Below, one piece after another: positions 1-8,164 of a stretch of 26,616 nucleotides of DNA. Numbering within the stretch: the first letter of the stretch is position 1; each line of letters starts with the position of its first letter. The stretch spans positions 1-26,616 of the forward strand of contig JAADFT010000040.1 in assembly GCA_013152765.1 (NCBI GenBank). The letters run 5' to 3'. A program made the translations under genes and the position numbers. This DNA comes from Calditrichota bacterium. GTDB lineage: Bacteria > Zhuqueibacterota > Zhuqueibacteria > Oleimicrobiales > Geothermoviventaceae. The notes below the pieces were generated by a model. That model saw only the letters and a list, made by a program, of their open reading frames with translations, was not told the origin of the DNA and did not search any database.

Positions 1-625
1 TGTCGTCCACCACCACGCGAACCCAGCTGCTGTCGGTAGCTTCCAGCGTGAGGGCAATTGGCGAGAGTTTCGAAGCGACGGCGCTGGCCGTTGTCCCCGG
101 TGTTCGCCGCGGTGTCGTCGGCGCTGCTGAGGCGGTGTCGCTGAGAGCAGCTTCCAGAGGAATCTCCTTCACGCTCTGCCCGGACGGACCGAACCAGCGG
201 TCCTTGTAGTGCGCGTAGACCCACACCACAATGCCAATCACAATCACAAACAGCGCAGCCAGCACGTAGTCGCCAGTACGCCGGGGACGCCGCGCCGGTT
301 TGTGCGCTTCTTTGGGCTTCTCCGCTACAGGTTCGGGAGCTTCCAAGCCCTCTTCGCCTTCGACCCCTTCCTCAGGCTCCGGCTCAGGATGCAAAAAGCT
401 GTGAATCTGGTCGAGCAGCGGCTCCGCGTCGATTTCCAGCTTCTCTGCGAGCGACCGCACGAAACCGCGCACGTACGGCTCCGGCAGAAAATCGTAGCGG
501 TCCTGTTCGAGCAGCTCGATGTACTGCGTCAGGATGCGCGTTTTCTCGTACAGCTCTTCGATGCTCAGCCCTTTCGCCTCACGGGCTTCGCGGAGAATGG
601 TTCCGACCGATTTTTCTTCTTCCAC
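1..625 (-). CDS. RodZ-like helix-turn-helix membrane protein (C-terminus cut by window edge)
   Basis: Translating from GTG at 625 gives 208 residues that run off the window. Residues 5-70 form a Cro/RodZ-type helix-turn-helix domain (ILREAREAKGLSIEEL, then a YIELLEQDRYDFLPEPYVRG stretch typical of RodZ). An acidic and Pro-rich linker follows (80-115), then one membrane segment at 119-140 (VLAALFVIVIGIVVWVY), a Ser/Thr/Pro-rich periplasmic linker, and the beginning of what looks like the DUF4115 domain (LTLEATDSSWVRVVVDD). RodZ links MreB to the elongation machinery at the inner membrane, but many HTH-TM-DUF4115 proteins are untested. The start is supported by a purine-rich GGAGGAGGGG a few bases upstream. 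It follows the Maf gene by 15 nt, so it is probably co-transcribed. The family call is firm; the cell-shape role is inferred. Confidence 0.85.
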   Translation of the reverse strand, partial: MEEEKSVGTILREAREAKGLSIEELYEKTRILTQYIELLEQDRYDFLPEPYVRGFVRSLAEKLEIDAEPLLDQIHSFLHPEPEPEEGVEGEEGLEAPEPVAEKPKEAHKPARRPRRTGDYVLAALFVIVIGIVVWVYAHYKDRWFGPSGQSVKEIPLEAALSDTASAAPTTPRRTPGTTASAVASKLSPIALTLEATDSSWVRVVVDD

Positions 626-640
626 AGCCCCTCCTCCGTC

Positions 641-1228
641 CTAGAGTTGCGCCAGGAACTCACGCATCCGCAGGTAGAAACGGGCCAGCGGAAACCCGAC
701 CACGTTGTAGAAGCACCCGTTGATCCGGTCTACAAAAACAGCGCTCTGGTCCTGGATCCCGTACGCCCCGGCTTTGTCCATCGGGCTTCCGGTGTCGATG
801 TAGCGCCAGATCTCGCCCTCCTCGAGCTCCCGGAAGTGCACCTCCGTCACCTCCACATCAGCCACGCTGGCACCACTTCGAGTGTCCAGGACAGTGAACC
901 CGGTGAACACCCGGTGCGTGCGCCCGCTGAGACGCTTCAGCATGTCGAAAGCGTGCTGCCGGGACGCGGGTTTGCCGAGGATGTCGCCGTCGATGACCAC
1001 AATCGTGTCCGCCCCGACAACCAGCGCGTCCGGCTCGGTAGCCGCCACGTGCTTGGCCTTCCGTCTCGAGAGGGCCAGCACGTGCTGTTTGGGCTCCGCC
1101 GGCACGTCGTTCTCTTCGTCCGCACCGCTTTTTCGCACAACAAATTCCAGACCAATCTGTCGAAAGAGCTGCGCCCGTCGTGGCGATTCCGAGGCGAGAA
1201 CCAGTCGCCGTCCTTTCAGGTCAAACAT
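641..1228 (-). CDS. maf: Maf-type nucleoside triphosphate pyrophosphatase (house-cleaning dTTP/UTP pyrophosphatase)
   Basis: This cytoplasmic protein of 195 residues has the usual Maf length. Family motifs appear in order: LASESPRR (11-18) for phosphate binding, GADTIVV (72-78) with the catalytic Asp74, SGRTHRVFTG (101-110), DKAGAYGIQD (151-160) and YNVVGFPL (174-181). Maf enzymes hydrolyse nucleotides, often modified ones, to monophosphate and pyrophosphate. The ADT rather than SDQ form of the second motif points to the YhdE subgroup, which prefers dTTP/UTP, rather than the YceF m7GTP subgroup. ATG at 1228 fits the conserved N-terminus although its ribosome site is weak. A 159-bp gap without recognisable signals separates it from the deacylase gene upstream. 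Confidence 0.95.
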   Translation of the reverse strand: MFDLKGRRLVLASESPRRAQLFRQIGLEFVVRKSGADEENDVPAEPKQHVLALSRRKAKHVAATEPDALVVGADTIVVIDGDILGKPASRQHAFDMLKRLSGRTHRVFTGFTVLDTRSGASVADVEVTEVHFRELEEGEIWRYIDTGSPMDKAGAYGIQDQSAVFVDRINGCFYNVVGFPLARFYLRMREFLAQL

Positions 1229-1387
1229 CCGTCAACGTTTCAGTCAGAATTTCCGCTGCTCCAGTGACTGCCGTGTCGTGTCTTCTGCTCCACCCATTCC
1301 CGCGGCCTTGCCAGACCCGCCAAAACAAGACTGACCACCCAGCGACGCACTGCGAAAAACACGCGGTCCGGTGTCGCCCGCGCAGAA

Positions 1388-1825
1388 TTAGCTGTCCAGG
1401 ATGATCGTCACAGGGCCGTCGTTGTGGATTTCCACCAGCATCATGGCGCCAAACACGCCCTGTTCGACTCGCAGACCGCTCTTCTTGAGCCGCTCGACAA
1501 AATGATCGAAGAGCGGGTTCGAAATTTCCGGCGGCGCCGCCTGGACAAAGCTCGGCCGCCGTCCCCGGCTGGCATCCGCGTAGAGGGTGAACTGCGAAAC
1601 AGCCAGGAGCTCGCCACCAACGTCCAGAGCGGAGAGGTTCATCTTGCCGTTGGCGTCTTCGAAAATGCGCAGATTGACGCACTTGTCCGCCAGGTAGTCC
1701 GCGTCCTTCTCTGTGTCGCCGTGCTTTACGCCGAGCAGAATGACCAGACCTTTGCCGATGGCGCCAACGACCTTGCCGTCCACGCTCACAGAAGCCTTGC
1801 GCACTCTCTGAATGACCGCTCGCAT
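1388..1825 (-). CDS. dtd: D-aminoacyl-tRNA deacylase (DTD)
   Basis: The protein has 145 residues, the normal DTD length. DTD removes D-amino acids (and glycine mischarged on tRNA-Ala) from tRNA in the cytoplasm. The SQFTLYAD motif (77-84) and the NDGPVT motif (135-140) with the Gly-cisPro pair that selects the D-enantiomer are both present. The N-terminus MRAVIQRVRKASVSVDG matches the family exactly, so ATG at 1825 is preferred over an in-frame start 12 codons further upstream, which would overlap the UbiA gene. The UbiA stop codon is only 1 nt upstream of this ATG, implying translational coupling in one operon. Confidence 0.96.
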   Translation of the reverse strand: MRAVIQRVRKASVSVDGKVVGAIGKGLVILLGVKHGDTEKDADYLADKCVNLRIFEDANGKMNLSALDVGGELLAVSQFTLYADASRGRRPSFVQAAPPEISNPLFDHFVERLKKSGLRVEQGVFGAMMLVEIHNDGPVTIILDS

Positions 1826-1826
1826 C

Positions 1827-2663
1827 TCAGCGTCCCAGGTAAATCGCCAGAAGTCCCACAAGCATGTCCGCCTTCAACAGGTTGCTCAGGCGTGCCAGGT
1901 GAGCTGGCTCCGTGCTCCGCCAGAAGGCCCAAATGGCGTAGAGCAAAACCGTGTCCACGCCGAACAGAACGATCCAGAAGTAGTCCTGGTCGTACACGCC
2001 TGCCAGGTACGGCAACCAGGTTGCCACAATCAGAACCGCGAAAACAGCCGTCACCACGGCCTGGGCCGCTCGCACGCCGTGCACAACCGGAAGTGTTTGC
2101 GCAGCGCCCGCACGGTCGCCACGCATGTCCTCCACGTCTTTCACGATCTCGCGGCCCAGGTGGAAGAGAAACGCAAATCCGGCCGGAATCAGGGCCTCTC
2201 TCACCCGTCGCACCGCCAGGCCCCCGTAGATGAAAGCCAGGGCCGAAACCAGACTCACCGTCAGGTTGCCCCACAGGACCGTCCGCTTCAGCCGCGCGCT
2301 GTACAGGACAAGCAGCAACGACGCCGCCAGCGCCACTCCCACAGCAGGCCAGCCAATCGGCGCGGCGAGCAAAGTACCCGCGGCCATCAGCAGTAGAGCA
2401 AAACTCAGCGCCTGCCGCCGCGACACCCGCCCCGACGGGATTGGCCGCCAGGGCTTGTTCACCCTGTCGATTTCCACGTCGTAGGCGTCGTTGATCGCGT
2501 TACCGCCAGCGCCCACCAGCATGCCGGACAACCCCGCCAGCAGCACCCGCCACAGCGGCTGCACCGTTCCCGTCACAGCCGCACCCAGCAGGATCGACAA
2601 AAACGCAATCAGCCCGTTAACGGGCCGCATGAGCGCAACGAAACCGGAGAATTTTCCTGCCAA
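1827..2663 (-). CDS. UbiA-family prenyltransferase, digeranylgeranylglyceryl-phosphate-synthase-like
   Basis: This is a polytopic inner-membrane prenyltransferase of 278 residues if started at TTG 2663. The first Asp-rich motif is NAINDAYDVEIDRVNKPWRP (55-74), with the NDxxD ligands for Mg-diphosphate. The second is KDVEDMRGDRAG (175-186). About eight hydrophobic segments alternate with these loops. The N-D-x-x-D-x-E-I-D-x-x-N-K-P-x-R-P-I-P-S-G pattern is typical of the branch that contains archaeal DGGGP synthase and its FCB homologues, rather than menaquinone or haem enzymes; the substrate is inferred. TTG 2663 is chosen because GAAGGG lies 8 nt upstream and the family N-terminus (FSGFVALMRPVN) is kept. 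ATG 2630 is the alternative. A candidate promoter lies about 75 bp upstream. Confidence 0.85.
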   Translation of the reverse strand: MAGKFSGFVALMRPVNGLIAFLSILLGAAVTGTVQPLWRVLLAGLSGMLVGAGGNAINDAYDVEIDRVNKPWRPIPSGRVSRRQALSFALLLMAAGTLLAAPIGWPAVGVALAASLLLVLYSARLKRTVLWGNLTVSLVSALAFIYGGLAVRRVREALIPAGFAFLFHLGREIVKDVEDMRGDRAGAAQTLPVVHGVRAAQAVVTAVFAVLIVATWLPYLAGVYDQDYFWIVLFGVDTVLLYAIWAFWRSTEPAHLARLSNLLKADMLVGLLAIYLGR

Positions 2664-2737
2664 TGGCCTGACCCTTCGCCCAAACACATACGAAAAAGGC
2701 CGCCAGATCTGCTCACCGGCAGCCCCTACCCTGAAGC

Positions 2738-2796
2738 AATTTAACCGAGGACAGGCCAAAAAGCAAGGCAATTTTGCCGGGCAAACGGGCCCACCC
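2738..2796 (-). promoter_or_regulatory. Candidate housekeeping promoter for the UbiA operon, with upstream GGGTGGGCCC element
   Basis: On the minus strand TTGCTT (2766-2761) is followed after exactly 17 bp by TAAATT (2743-2738), predicting a start near 2731, about 68 nt before the TTG start. GGGTGGGCCC (2796-2787) lies 20 bp upstream of the -35 box, overlapping a GCCGGG/CCCGGC inverted repeat (arms 2776-2781 and 2794-2799). The same hexamers, the same spacing and the same 10-mer recur upstream of the gene starting at 10738, which raises confidence in both. The box match to the sigma-70 consensus is moderate. Confidence 0.45.
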
Positions 2797-2882
2797 GGCC
2801 GCGGCAGAGCCTGTACGCCCGAGCAACCAGCGAACAGGCAATTTGGGGTCAGCTCTCGCGGCACGCCTTCCCAAAGGGCTGG

Positions 2883-4682
2883 TCAGAATTCCGCCACCAA
2901 AGTCACGTGCACCTTGCCCGTGGCGAACGTGTCGCCCTGGCCCAGCCCGTAATCCACGCCGAGCACCCCGAGGCGCGTCTCCAGGCGGACGCCGACGCCG
3001 TAGCCGGTACGCCAGAGCAGACGACCAGGCGCGCCAATTCGGCCAACGTCGACGAAGGCGTACGCCCAGCTACGCGGCCCCAGCAGAGTGCGAAATTCCA
3101 GGTTCGACCAGACCAGAGAAGTACCCGCGAACTGATCTTCCCGGTAACCCCTCAGCGTCCGTGCGCCGCCAAGCCGGAACTGCTCGGACAGGGGCACCTC
3201 CCGACGGCTGGTCTGTAATTGCCGCACGTGTCCGCGCAGAGCCAGCACCTGGCGGCGCAGAACCGGCAGGTAGACCTCCAGATCCATGTCGACTTCCCTG
3301 TCCGTTCGCCAGTGTCCCGGTTGTGCCTCGGCCAAAGCGTCCGAGTAGCGGCGTCGCCAGCGCCGCACGGTCGTGTTGAAGTAGGCTCCGCGCGCGGGGA
3401 AAAGCGCGTCGTCCCGGCGGTCCACTTCCAGACCCGCCGAAACAGCCAGGGCGTCGCTCCTGGGGATGCCAAACCGCTGCCCCCAGATCGAGTCGGGCGT
3501 CACGGAACGGCGTTCCAGCCGGCCAAACACCCGCCAGTCGCGCACGGCCACGGAGCTCAGTCCGACTTTCCAGCTCCGCTCCACGTAGGTGCTGTCCTGA
3601 ACCTTCTGTACGAAGCCCACCTCACCGCCGAGCGGCAATTTCCACAGAAAGGGCTCGGCGTAACTCAGCGACAAGTCCTGACTGAGCCTGTCCCGACGGC
3701 GCCAAAAAACGTTCAGCTTACGCCCGGTGCCAAACAGGTTGCCAAGCCCAACGTCCACGAGACCTGTGAAGAACCCCGGTCTGCCCAATCGCCCGGGCAC
3801 GTACCCCAGAACGCCGTCCACACGATTCGTGCGCGCTTCCACAAGCCAAACGTCCACGACAACAAGACTGTCGTTCAGCGCGCTGAGCTGCCAGCCGGTC
3901 ACCTCGCGCACGTACGGAAGCCGCTCCAGGCGAGACAACCCCTCGAGCAAACGCCGTTGCGAGAAGATTTCGCCCCGCGAGACGTTGAGCAGGCGCCTGA
4001 GCAGGGTCGGGCGCGTCTGCACCGCTCCGTGGAAGCGCACGCGGTCGACGCGTACCCGCTTGCCAGGATCGAAGTCCACGCCAAGCCAGACGGTGTCCCG
4101 GTTCGCAGTTGCGACGACCGAATCAACCTCAAGAAAGAAGAACGGGTGCCCGCCATCCAGCAGGGAAGACCGGACACCGGCCAACGCGTTCCGGAGTTGT
4201 TCCTCGTTCAGAACGTGACCCCGAAGCGCCCGAATTCGACGCAGTTCCGCCACCGAGTCGTTGCCGACCAGGCCGCCGAAAAGGACACGCGGTCCGGCCG
4301 AAAAGTACACGTCAACAGTGCTCGCGCGCCCACCCGTCCGGTACACGGCCGAGTCGACCCGGGCAAACCAGAATCCTGCACTTCTGAGAACTTCCAGGTA
4401 GGTCGAAATCAGCTTCTGGAGTGCCACAGAATCGGGCACGACTTCCTGCGCCAGCCCGCTCACGGAAAGCGTTCTGGGCCAACCGTGCGCCACAACCGGC
4501 ACCTTCGAGGTCTGTGCCCGCACGGATCCGGCACCCAGCACGCAGGCAAGTGCCAGGAGCGCAAAGCCAATCCGGACAAAGCGCTCGAGTCGTGTCTGCT
4601 CTGTACCCGCCTGCGTTCCAGCGGTACTCTGCCGGAGCTCCGGTGAACCCGGATTTGCGGTTTTCCGAGTCACTCGCCTCAA
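2883..4682 (-). CDS. Omp85/BamA-TamA superfamily outer-membrane protein with POTRA-like domains
   Basis: The protein has 599 residues. A hydrophobic signal segment lies at about 37-55 (GFALLALACVLGAGSVRA), unusually far from the start. Periplasmic POTRA-like domains occupy roughly 65-285; the clearest is near 208-282 (VRVDRVRFHG, then LLRRLLNVSRGEIFSQ). A 16-strand-type barrel follows from about 285. The LRGYRED motif (R511-Y513) corresponds to the conserved VRGF/Y loop-6 motif of Omp85 proteins, and the protein ends in Phe, as barrel substrates of BAM do. It is shorter than a typical BamA, so a TamA-like or accessory assembly/secretion role is more likely than the essential BamA. The TTG start at 4682 overlaps the TGA of the upstream barrel gene by 4 nt. 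GTG 4673 is an alternative. The overlap suggests coupled synthesis with the 1161-residue barrel. Confidence 0.85.
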   Translation of the reverse strand: MRRVTRKTANPGSPELRQSTAGTQAGTEQTRLERFVRIGFALLALACVLGAGSVRAQTSKVPVVAHGWPRTLSVSGLAQEVVPDSVALQKLISTYLEVLRSAGFWFARVDSAVYRTGGRASTVDVYFSAGPRVLFGGLVGNDSVAELRRIRALRGHVLNEEQLRNALAGVRSSLLDGGHPFFFLEVDSVVATANRDTVWLGVDFDPGKRVRVDRVRFHGAVQTRPTLLRRLLNVSRGEIFSQRRLLEGLSRLERLPYVREVTGWQLSALNDSLVVVDVWLVEARTNRVDGVLGYVPGRLGRPGFFTGLVDVGLGNLFGTGRKLNVFWRRRDRLSQDLSLSYAEPFLWKLPLGGEVGFVQKVQDSTYVERSWKVGLSSVAVRDWRVFGRLERRSVTPDSIWGQRFGIPRSDALAVSAGLEVDRRDDALFPARGAYFNTTVRRWRRRYSDALAEAQPGHWRTDREVDMDLEVYLPVLRRQVLALRGHVRQLQTSRREVPLSEQFRLGGARTLRGYREDQFAGTSLVWSNLEFRTLLGPRSWAYAFVDVGRIGAPGRLLWRTGYGVGVRLETRLGVLGVDYGLGQGDTFATGKVHVTLVAEF

Positions 4683-7600
4683 AAGTACGCCCTCACTTCT
4701 GCCTGCATCCTGTGGACGGTGCGCGGCCGAAACGGATCGGAGCGGCCCACGTAGCTCACGCTGGCCATCAGGCCGTTGCTCAGGCGGTACTCAAAACGAG
4801 CACGCCACTCCGCGGAAAATCCGGGCTCCAGCCCGTTGGCCATCTCGTACGGGATCGCCCGTCCCGCAGGCTCCGCGTTCAGCTTCGCAAGCCGCGTCTC
4901 CAGGCGCAGTCGCCCCTTTCCCCGGAAGGCAACCGTCACCCGCGGAGCGAAGCGAAACAGCTTCACCGTCGTTTCCGGTGTTGGTACACGGTCCCGGGCG
5001 GCAAGCACCTCCAGCTCGCCTCCCACTTCCCAGGCTGAACCGACCCGGTACGAAATTTCGAGACTCCCTCCGTTCCTCCGAATGTCCCGGTTCTGGCGGA
5101 AGCCACCCGCGAACGTCCTTCGCGTCCCGCTGGTCTGTACCTCCAAACGCAGCGCAAGGGGACGCAGCGGGCTGAGCTGTACCATCAGCGAGCGAAGGTC
5201 GTCCAGACTGCTCTGCCCGCCTTCCAGCAGACGGTTGTTCAACCCCTCACGGTGGCGCCAGCGCAGCCGCACACTGCCGTCCCGGCGTCCGCGCCTGTAG
5301 TACACGTCGTGCTGTCCGAACCACACTCCCACCAGCGTGTAACGGGGATCCCGAAAAACGCTCGTGTGCAGCAGGTAAATTTGGCCCGGGTGGGGGTACT
5401 GCGTTTTCTCTTCGAGCCGAAGAGTGCTTTCGGTGCTGAGCTGTCGAATCAGACGCCACCACAGACGCCCGCGCCGTTTCGTCGGGAACAGACGGCCGAG
5501 ATTGGTGCGCACCACAGCGCCCGTCCTCAGGTCGACAACGGGCAGGTATTCGTCGGTGGTCACGAGCCGCAGGATGGTGTCACCGTAAGGATCGGGCACG
5601 TACTCGTTGTAGGCGGGATCGAAACGGTAATTCCCGCGGCCGGGCTCAACCTTCAGAAAAACACGTTCCTGACGCGCTACCTGGGTGTTCGAAACCTGGT
5701 AGTGCCAGGTGGCCTGAATTGCCCTCCGGAGTGGGCTCCAGCGGACAGCAAGATCCGCCAGATCCGTTCGGGCGTTCGGGGTTAAGCCGTCTTCGTAGCG
5801 CCGCTCCCTGTGTGTGAGGTCCAGGCGTACGGAAAAATCGCGCCCGCCCTTGAGCTCACCGCGGAAGTTGTGGGTGGTTGCCACGGAAAAGGGCTGGACC
5901 AAGCCCCGGCGCAACCGGTCGTCCACACGACGCTCCGAGTACCACCCCAGCGAAAGACGTCGGCCCCGTAAGAACTCCGCACCCACGCGCCAGCGGTCGA
6001 ACTGAAACGCGTCCGTCAGCGTGTCTGCGGCGGTTTCGCGGCGCCGTTCGGCCTCGTACTGCACGTAGGGACTCAGCCAGGCACGCCGGTAGCGCAAGTC
6101 GCCCCGGCGCCGCACCCAGCTTCCGGAAGAACCTGGACCAGCGCTACGGTCGATCCAGACCTGGCGCAGATTCAGAGTCGGCCAGCCACGACGGTCGAGG
6201 GTTACGAGCGCCTCCGAGCGCGAGGATCGAAAGCCCCCCGGCTTGGCAAGACGCCCTACTGAGAGACGCGAAGCAAGGCCCCACGCGAGATTCAGCTCTC
6301 CACCCGTTTCCAGCACCGTTTCCTCCCGGCTCGCCTGGTCGGGCAGGTCCCAGCGCCGGTTGTACTCCACCTGTTGCGTGCGGTCGATGTCGTGAAAACG
6401 AGGCCCAACTCGTCGGAACAACCCGTGCCAGGCGACGTCGCCGAAGCGTCCCAGTTTCGGGTGCACCGAAGCCGTGACCACACCCGCAGCTCCCAAATTG
6501 TCCGCGTCGTCGAGACTTGAGTACAGGTTTCTGTCGAAGCGGCTCACAGCCCACTGCGCCTGCACTCTTCCAGTCCCGCCGAGGTTCACCTCCGCCGCGG
6601 ACACCATTTGCTCTTCCCGCTGCGCCAGCGGAAGCCGAATCACCGGCAGGTAGCGGCCGCGTCCTGGTCCCACGTACTCGAAAATCCCGACACCCCGGTA
6701 CCGGTAGTCCCCGTGTCCTTCCCCGACGTCGGAAAAATGCACACGGTAGTCGCCCTTGCCAGGCCCCACGTAGACGAACACACTGTCCCGGTACACGTAG
6801 CTGCCCTTGCCCTCCCCAACGTACTCAGCACCGTCCACGGTGGCTTTGGTCGGGTCGTCGCCGGCCCTGCGCAGAGCCGCCAGACGACGCTCGTTCAGCA
6901 CGAAACCCACGGGGTTCTTCGTGTCGTCGCTTTCGCGAACGTACGTTGTGCGCCAGTGGAGACGCCCCTGCTCGCGCCGGTTCCCCAGCCGGATCGCGTA
7001 CAGACTGCGCCGAAATTGTTCGTCGGAGTACTGGAAATCCACCTCGATGCGCGAATCTGCCGTGATCAGCCGGTGCCGCGTGAACGTGATCTCCCCCGTG
7101 CTGTAGTCGATCACGTAGTCGTGATCCTCGCCGCGCACCATCCGGACACCGTCCACCCACACGCGCTCCGTCCCGGCCAGCACGATGATGTCCGTGCGTC
7201 CGTCTTCGCTGTGCAGCCGGTACGGCCCCTGAACACCCTCCTGGCCCATGAAACGGTTTGTCGTGAAGCGGCCGCGCGAAGCAGCTCCAGACAGGATGCC
7301 CTCCAGACCGCCCCCCTGCAGCCGAACCATGCCGCCCTGGAGCTTGCGGTGGTAGCGCTCGAACTCCTGACCGGGAAAATCCAGCTCAAAATCGCCAAGC
7401 GTCGCCTTTACCCCTGGTGCGTCGATCTGGACGAAGACCTTGTCGATTTCCTGCAGGGTTTGCGTGTTTCCCTCGGGTTGCAAAGGCGTGTTCTGGTCCG
7501 TCAGCGACGCCGTCACGTTGATTTTGTCCGCTACTTTTCCGGACAGTTGCAGCCGTAACCCGGACTGCAGTGTTAAACCACGGTCGGTGCCGAAGTTGAT

Positions 7601-8164
7601 GCCTCGAACCACGCTACCGCTCTGGCGCAGCCCCTTCTGAGGGCTCCAGAGTGGACTTCTGCGTTTGCTCGCGGGAGCCGGAGGGCCGCCAGCCGTGAGC
7701 AGTTCCACGTAGCGGCGAAACGGCAAACCGCGCCACCGCCAGGGAATCTGCAGGGGCAGGATCTCGTAGCGGATCTGCAAGGAATCCGAGGGGAGGTGGT
7801 GCAACAGCCTGATCAGCCGGTGGCGAAGAGACACGGCGTAACACGAGTCGGGAACTGGTTGCCCCTCGGCGTAGAGCCGCACGCTTCCTGCCAGGATGAA
7901 ACTGTCCGGGAGGGCCACAACCGAATCGGCGGGGCCAAGAACGACGGTGAATTGTCGCTCGTAGGAGGAGACGTTACGGAGCAAGGTCAGGTTGGTGGAA
8001 GGTTCGGCCGCCTGCTGCCCGGCCGGCTGAGGCCCAGCGGAGGCGAGAGCACGGAGGAGCGTCGCCGCGACGAGGGCGCAAATGCGCAACCACGTCCGGT
8101 GAGGGATTCTAAGGGGCTTGCTGAACGTCAACGCTGTACCGCAAGATCTGAGGCCCGGCAGCAT
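4679..8164 (-). CDS. Giant outer-membrane beta-barrel protein with GxGxY repeats (FCB-type, function unknown)
   Basis: The protein has 1161 residues from ATG 8164, with a signal segment around residues 24-44 (TWLRICALVAATLLRALASA). Residues 182-247 (SGSVVRGINFGTDRG, LQLSGKVADKINVTASLTDQ, LQPEGNTQTLQEIDKVFVQI) and 321-389 (ERVWVDGVRMVRGEDHDYVI, FTRHRLITADSRIEVDFQYS) resemble conserved blocks of large outer-membrane proteins of Bacteroidota and relatives, including SprA-like ones. Four short repeats follow at 448-506 (YVGEGKGSY, YVGPGKGDY, DVGEGHGDY, YVGPGRGRY), with another GRGNY near 842. The rest alternates in barrel fashion and ends in RAYF, an aromatic C-terminus. A role in secretion or assembly beside the Omp85 protein is inferred only. 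The start is uncertain: ATG 8164 overlaps the previous gene by 56 nt, and TTG 8131 or TTG 8089 are alternatives. No clear ribosome site distinguishes them. Confidence 0.75.
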   Translation of the reverse strand: MLPGLRSCGTALTFSKPLRIPHRTWLRICALVAATLLRALASAGPQPAGQQAAEPSTNLTLLRNVSSYERQFTVVLGPADSVVALPDSFILAGSVRLYAEGQPVPDSCYAVSLRHRLIRLLHHLPSDSLQIRYEILPLQIPWRWRGLPFRRYVELLTAGGPPAPASKRRSPLWSPQKGLRQSGSVVRGINFGTDRGLTLQSGLRLQLSGKVADKINVTASLTDQNTPLQPEGNTQTLQEIDKVFVQIDAPGVKATLGDFELDFPGQEFERYHRKLQGGMVRLQGGGLEGILSGAASRGRFTTNRFMGQEGVQGPYRLHSEDGRTDIIVLAGTERVWVDGVRMVRGEDHDYVIDYSTGEITFTRHRLITADSRIEVDFQYSDEQFRRSLYAIRLGNRREQGRLHWRTTYVRESDDTKNPVGFVLNERRLAALRRAGDDPTKATVDGAEYVGEGKGSYVYRDSVFVYVGPGKGDYRVHFSDVGEGHGDYRYRGVGIFEYVGPGRGRYLPVIRLPLAQREEQMVSAAEVNLGGTGRVQAQWAVSRFDRNLYSSLDDADNLGAAGVVTASVHPKLGRFGDVAWHGLFRRVGPRFHDIDRTQQVEYNRRWDLPDQASREETVLETGGELNLAWGLASRLSVGRLAKPGGFRSSRSEALVTLDRRGWPTLNLRQVWIDRSAGPGSSGSWVRRRGDLRYRRAWLSPYVQYEAERRRETAADTLTDAFQFDRWRVGAEFLRGRRLSLGWYSERRVDDRLRRGLVQPFSVATTHNFRGELKGGRDFSVRLDLTHRERRYEDGLTPNARTDLADLAVRWSPLRRAIQATWHYQVSNTQVARQERVFLKVEPGRGNYRFDPAYNEYVPDPYGDTILRLVTTDEYLPVVDLRTGAVVRTNLGRLFPTKRRGRLWWRLIRQLSTESTLRLEEKTQYPHPGQIYLLHTSVFRDPRYTLVGVWFGQHDVYYRRGRRDGSVRLRWRHREGLNNRLLEGGQSSLDDLRSLMVQLSPLRPLALRLEVQTSGTRRTFAGGFRQNRDIRRNGGSLEISYRVGSAWEVGGELEVLAARDRVPTPETTVKLFRFAPRVTVAFRGKGRLRLETRLAKLNAEPAGRAIPYEMANGLEPGFSAEWRARFEYRLSNGLMASVSYVGRSDPFRPRTVHRMQAEVRAYF

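Noticed and set aside
1221..1682. A minus-strand open frame between maf and dtd
   Set aside because: Most of it overlaps dtd in another frame; the translation is Arg/Trp/Gly-rich and unlike any protein I know.
3219..4646. A 475-codon plus-strand open frame antisense to the Omp85 gene
   Set aside because: There is no family resemblance, signal peptide or ribosome site; the minus strand holds a clear Omp85 protein with an RGY motif and terminal Phe.
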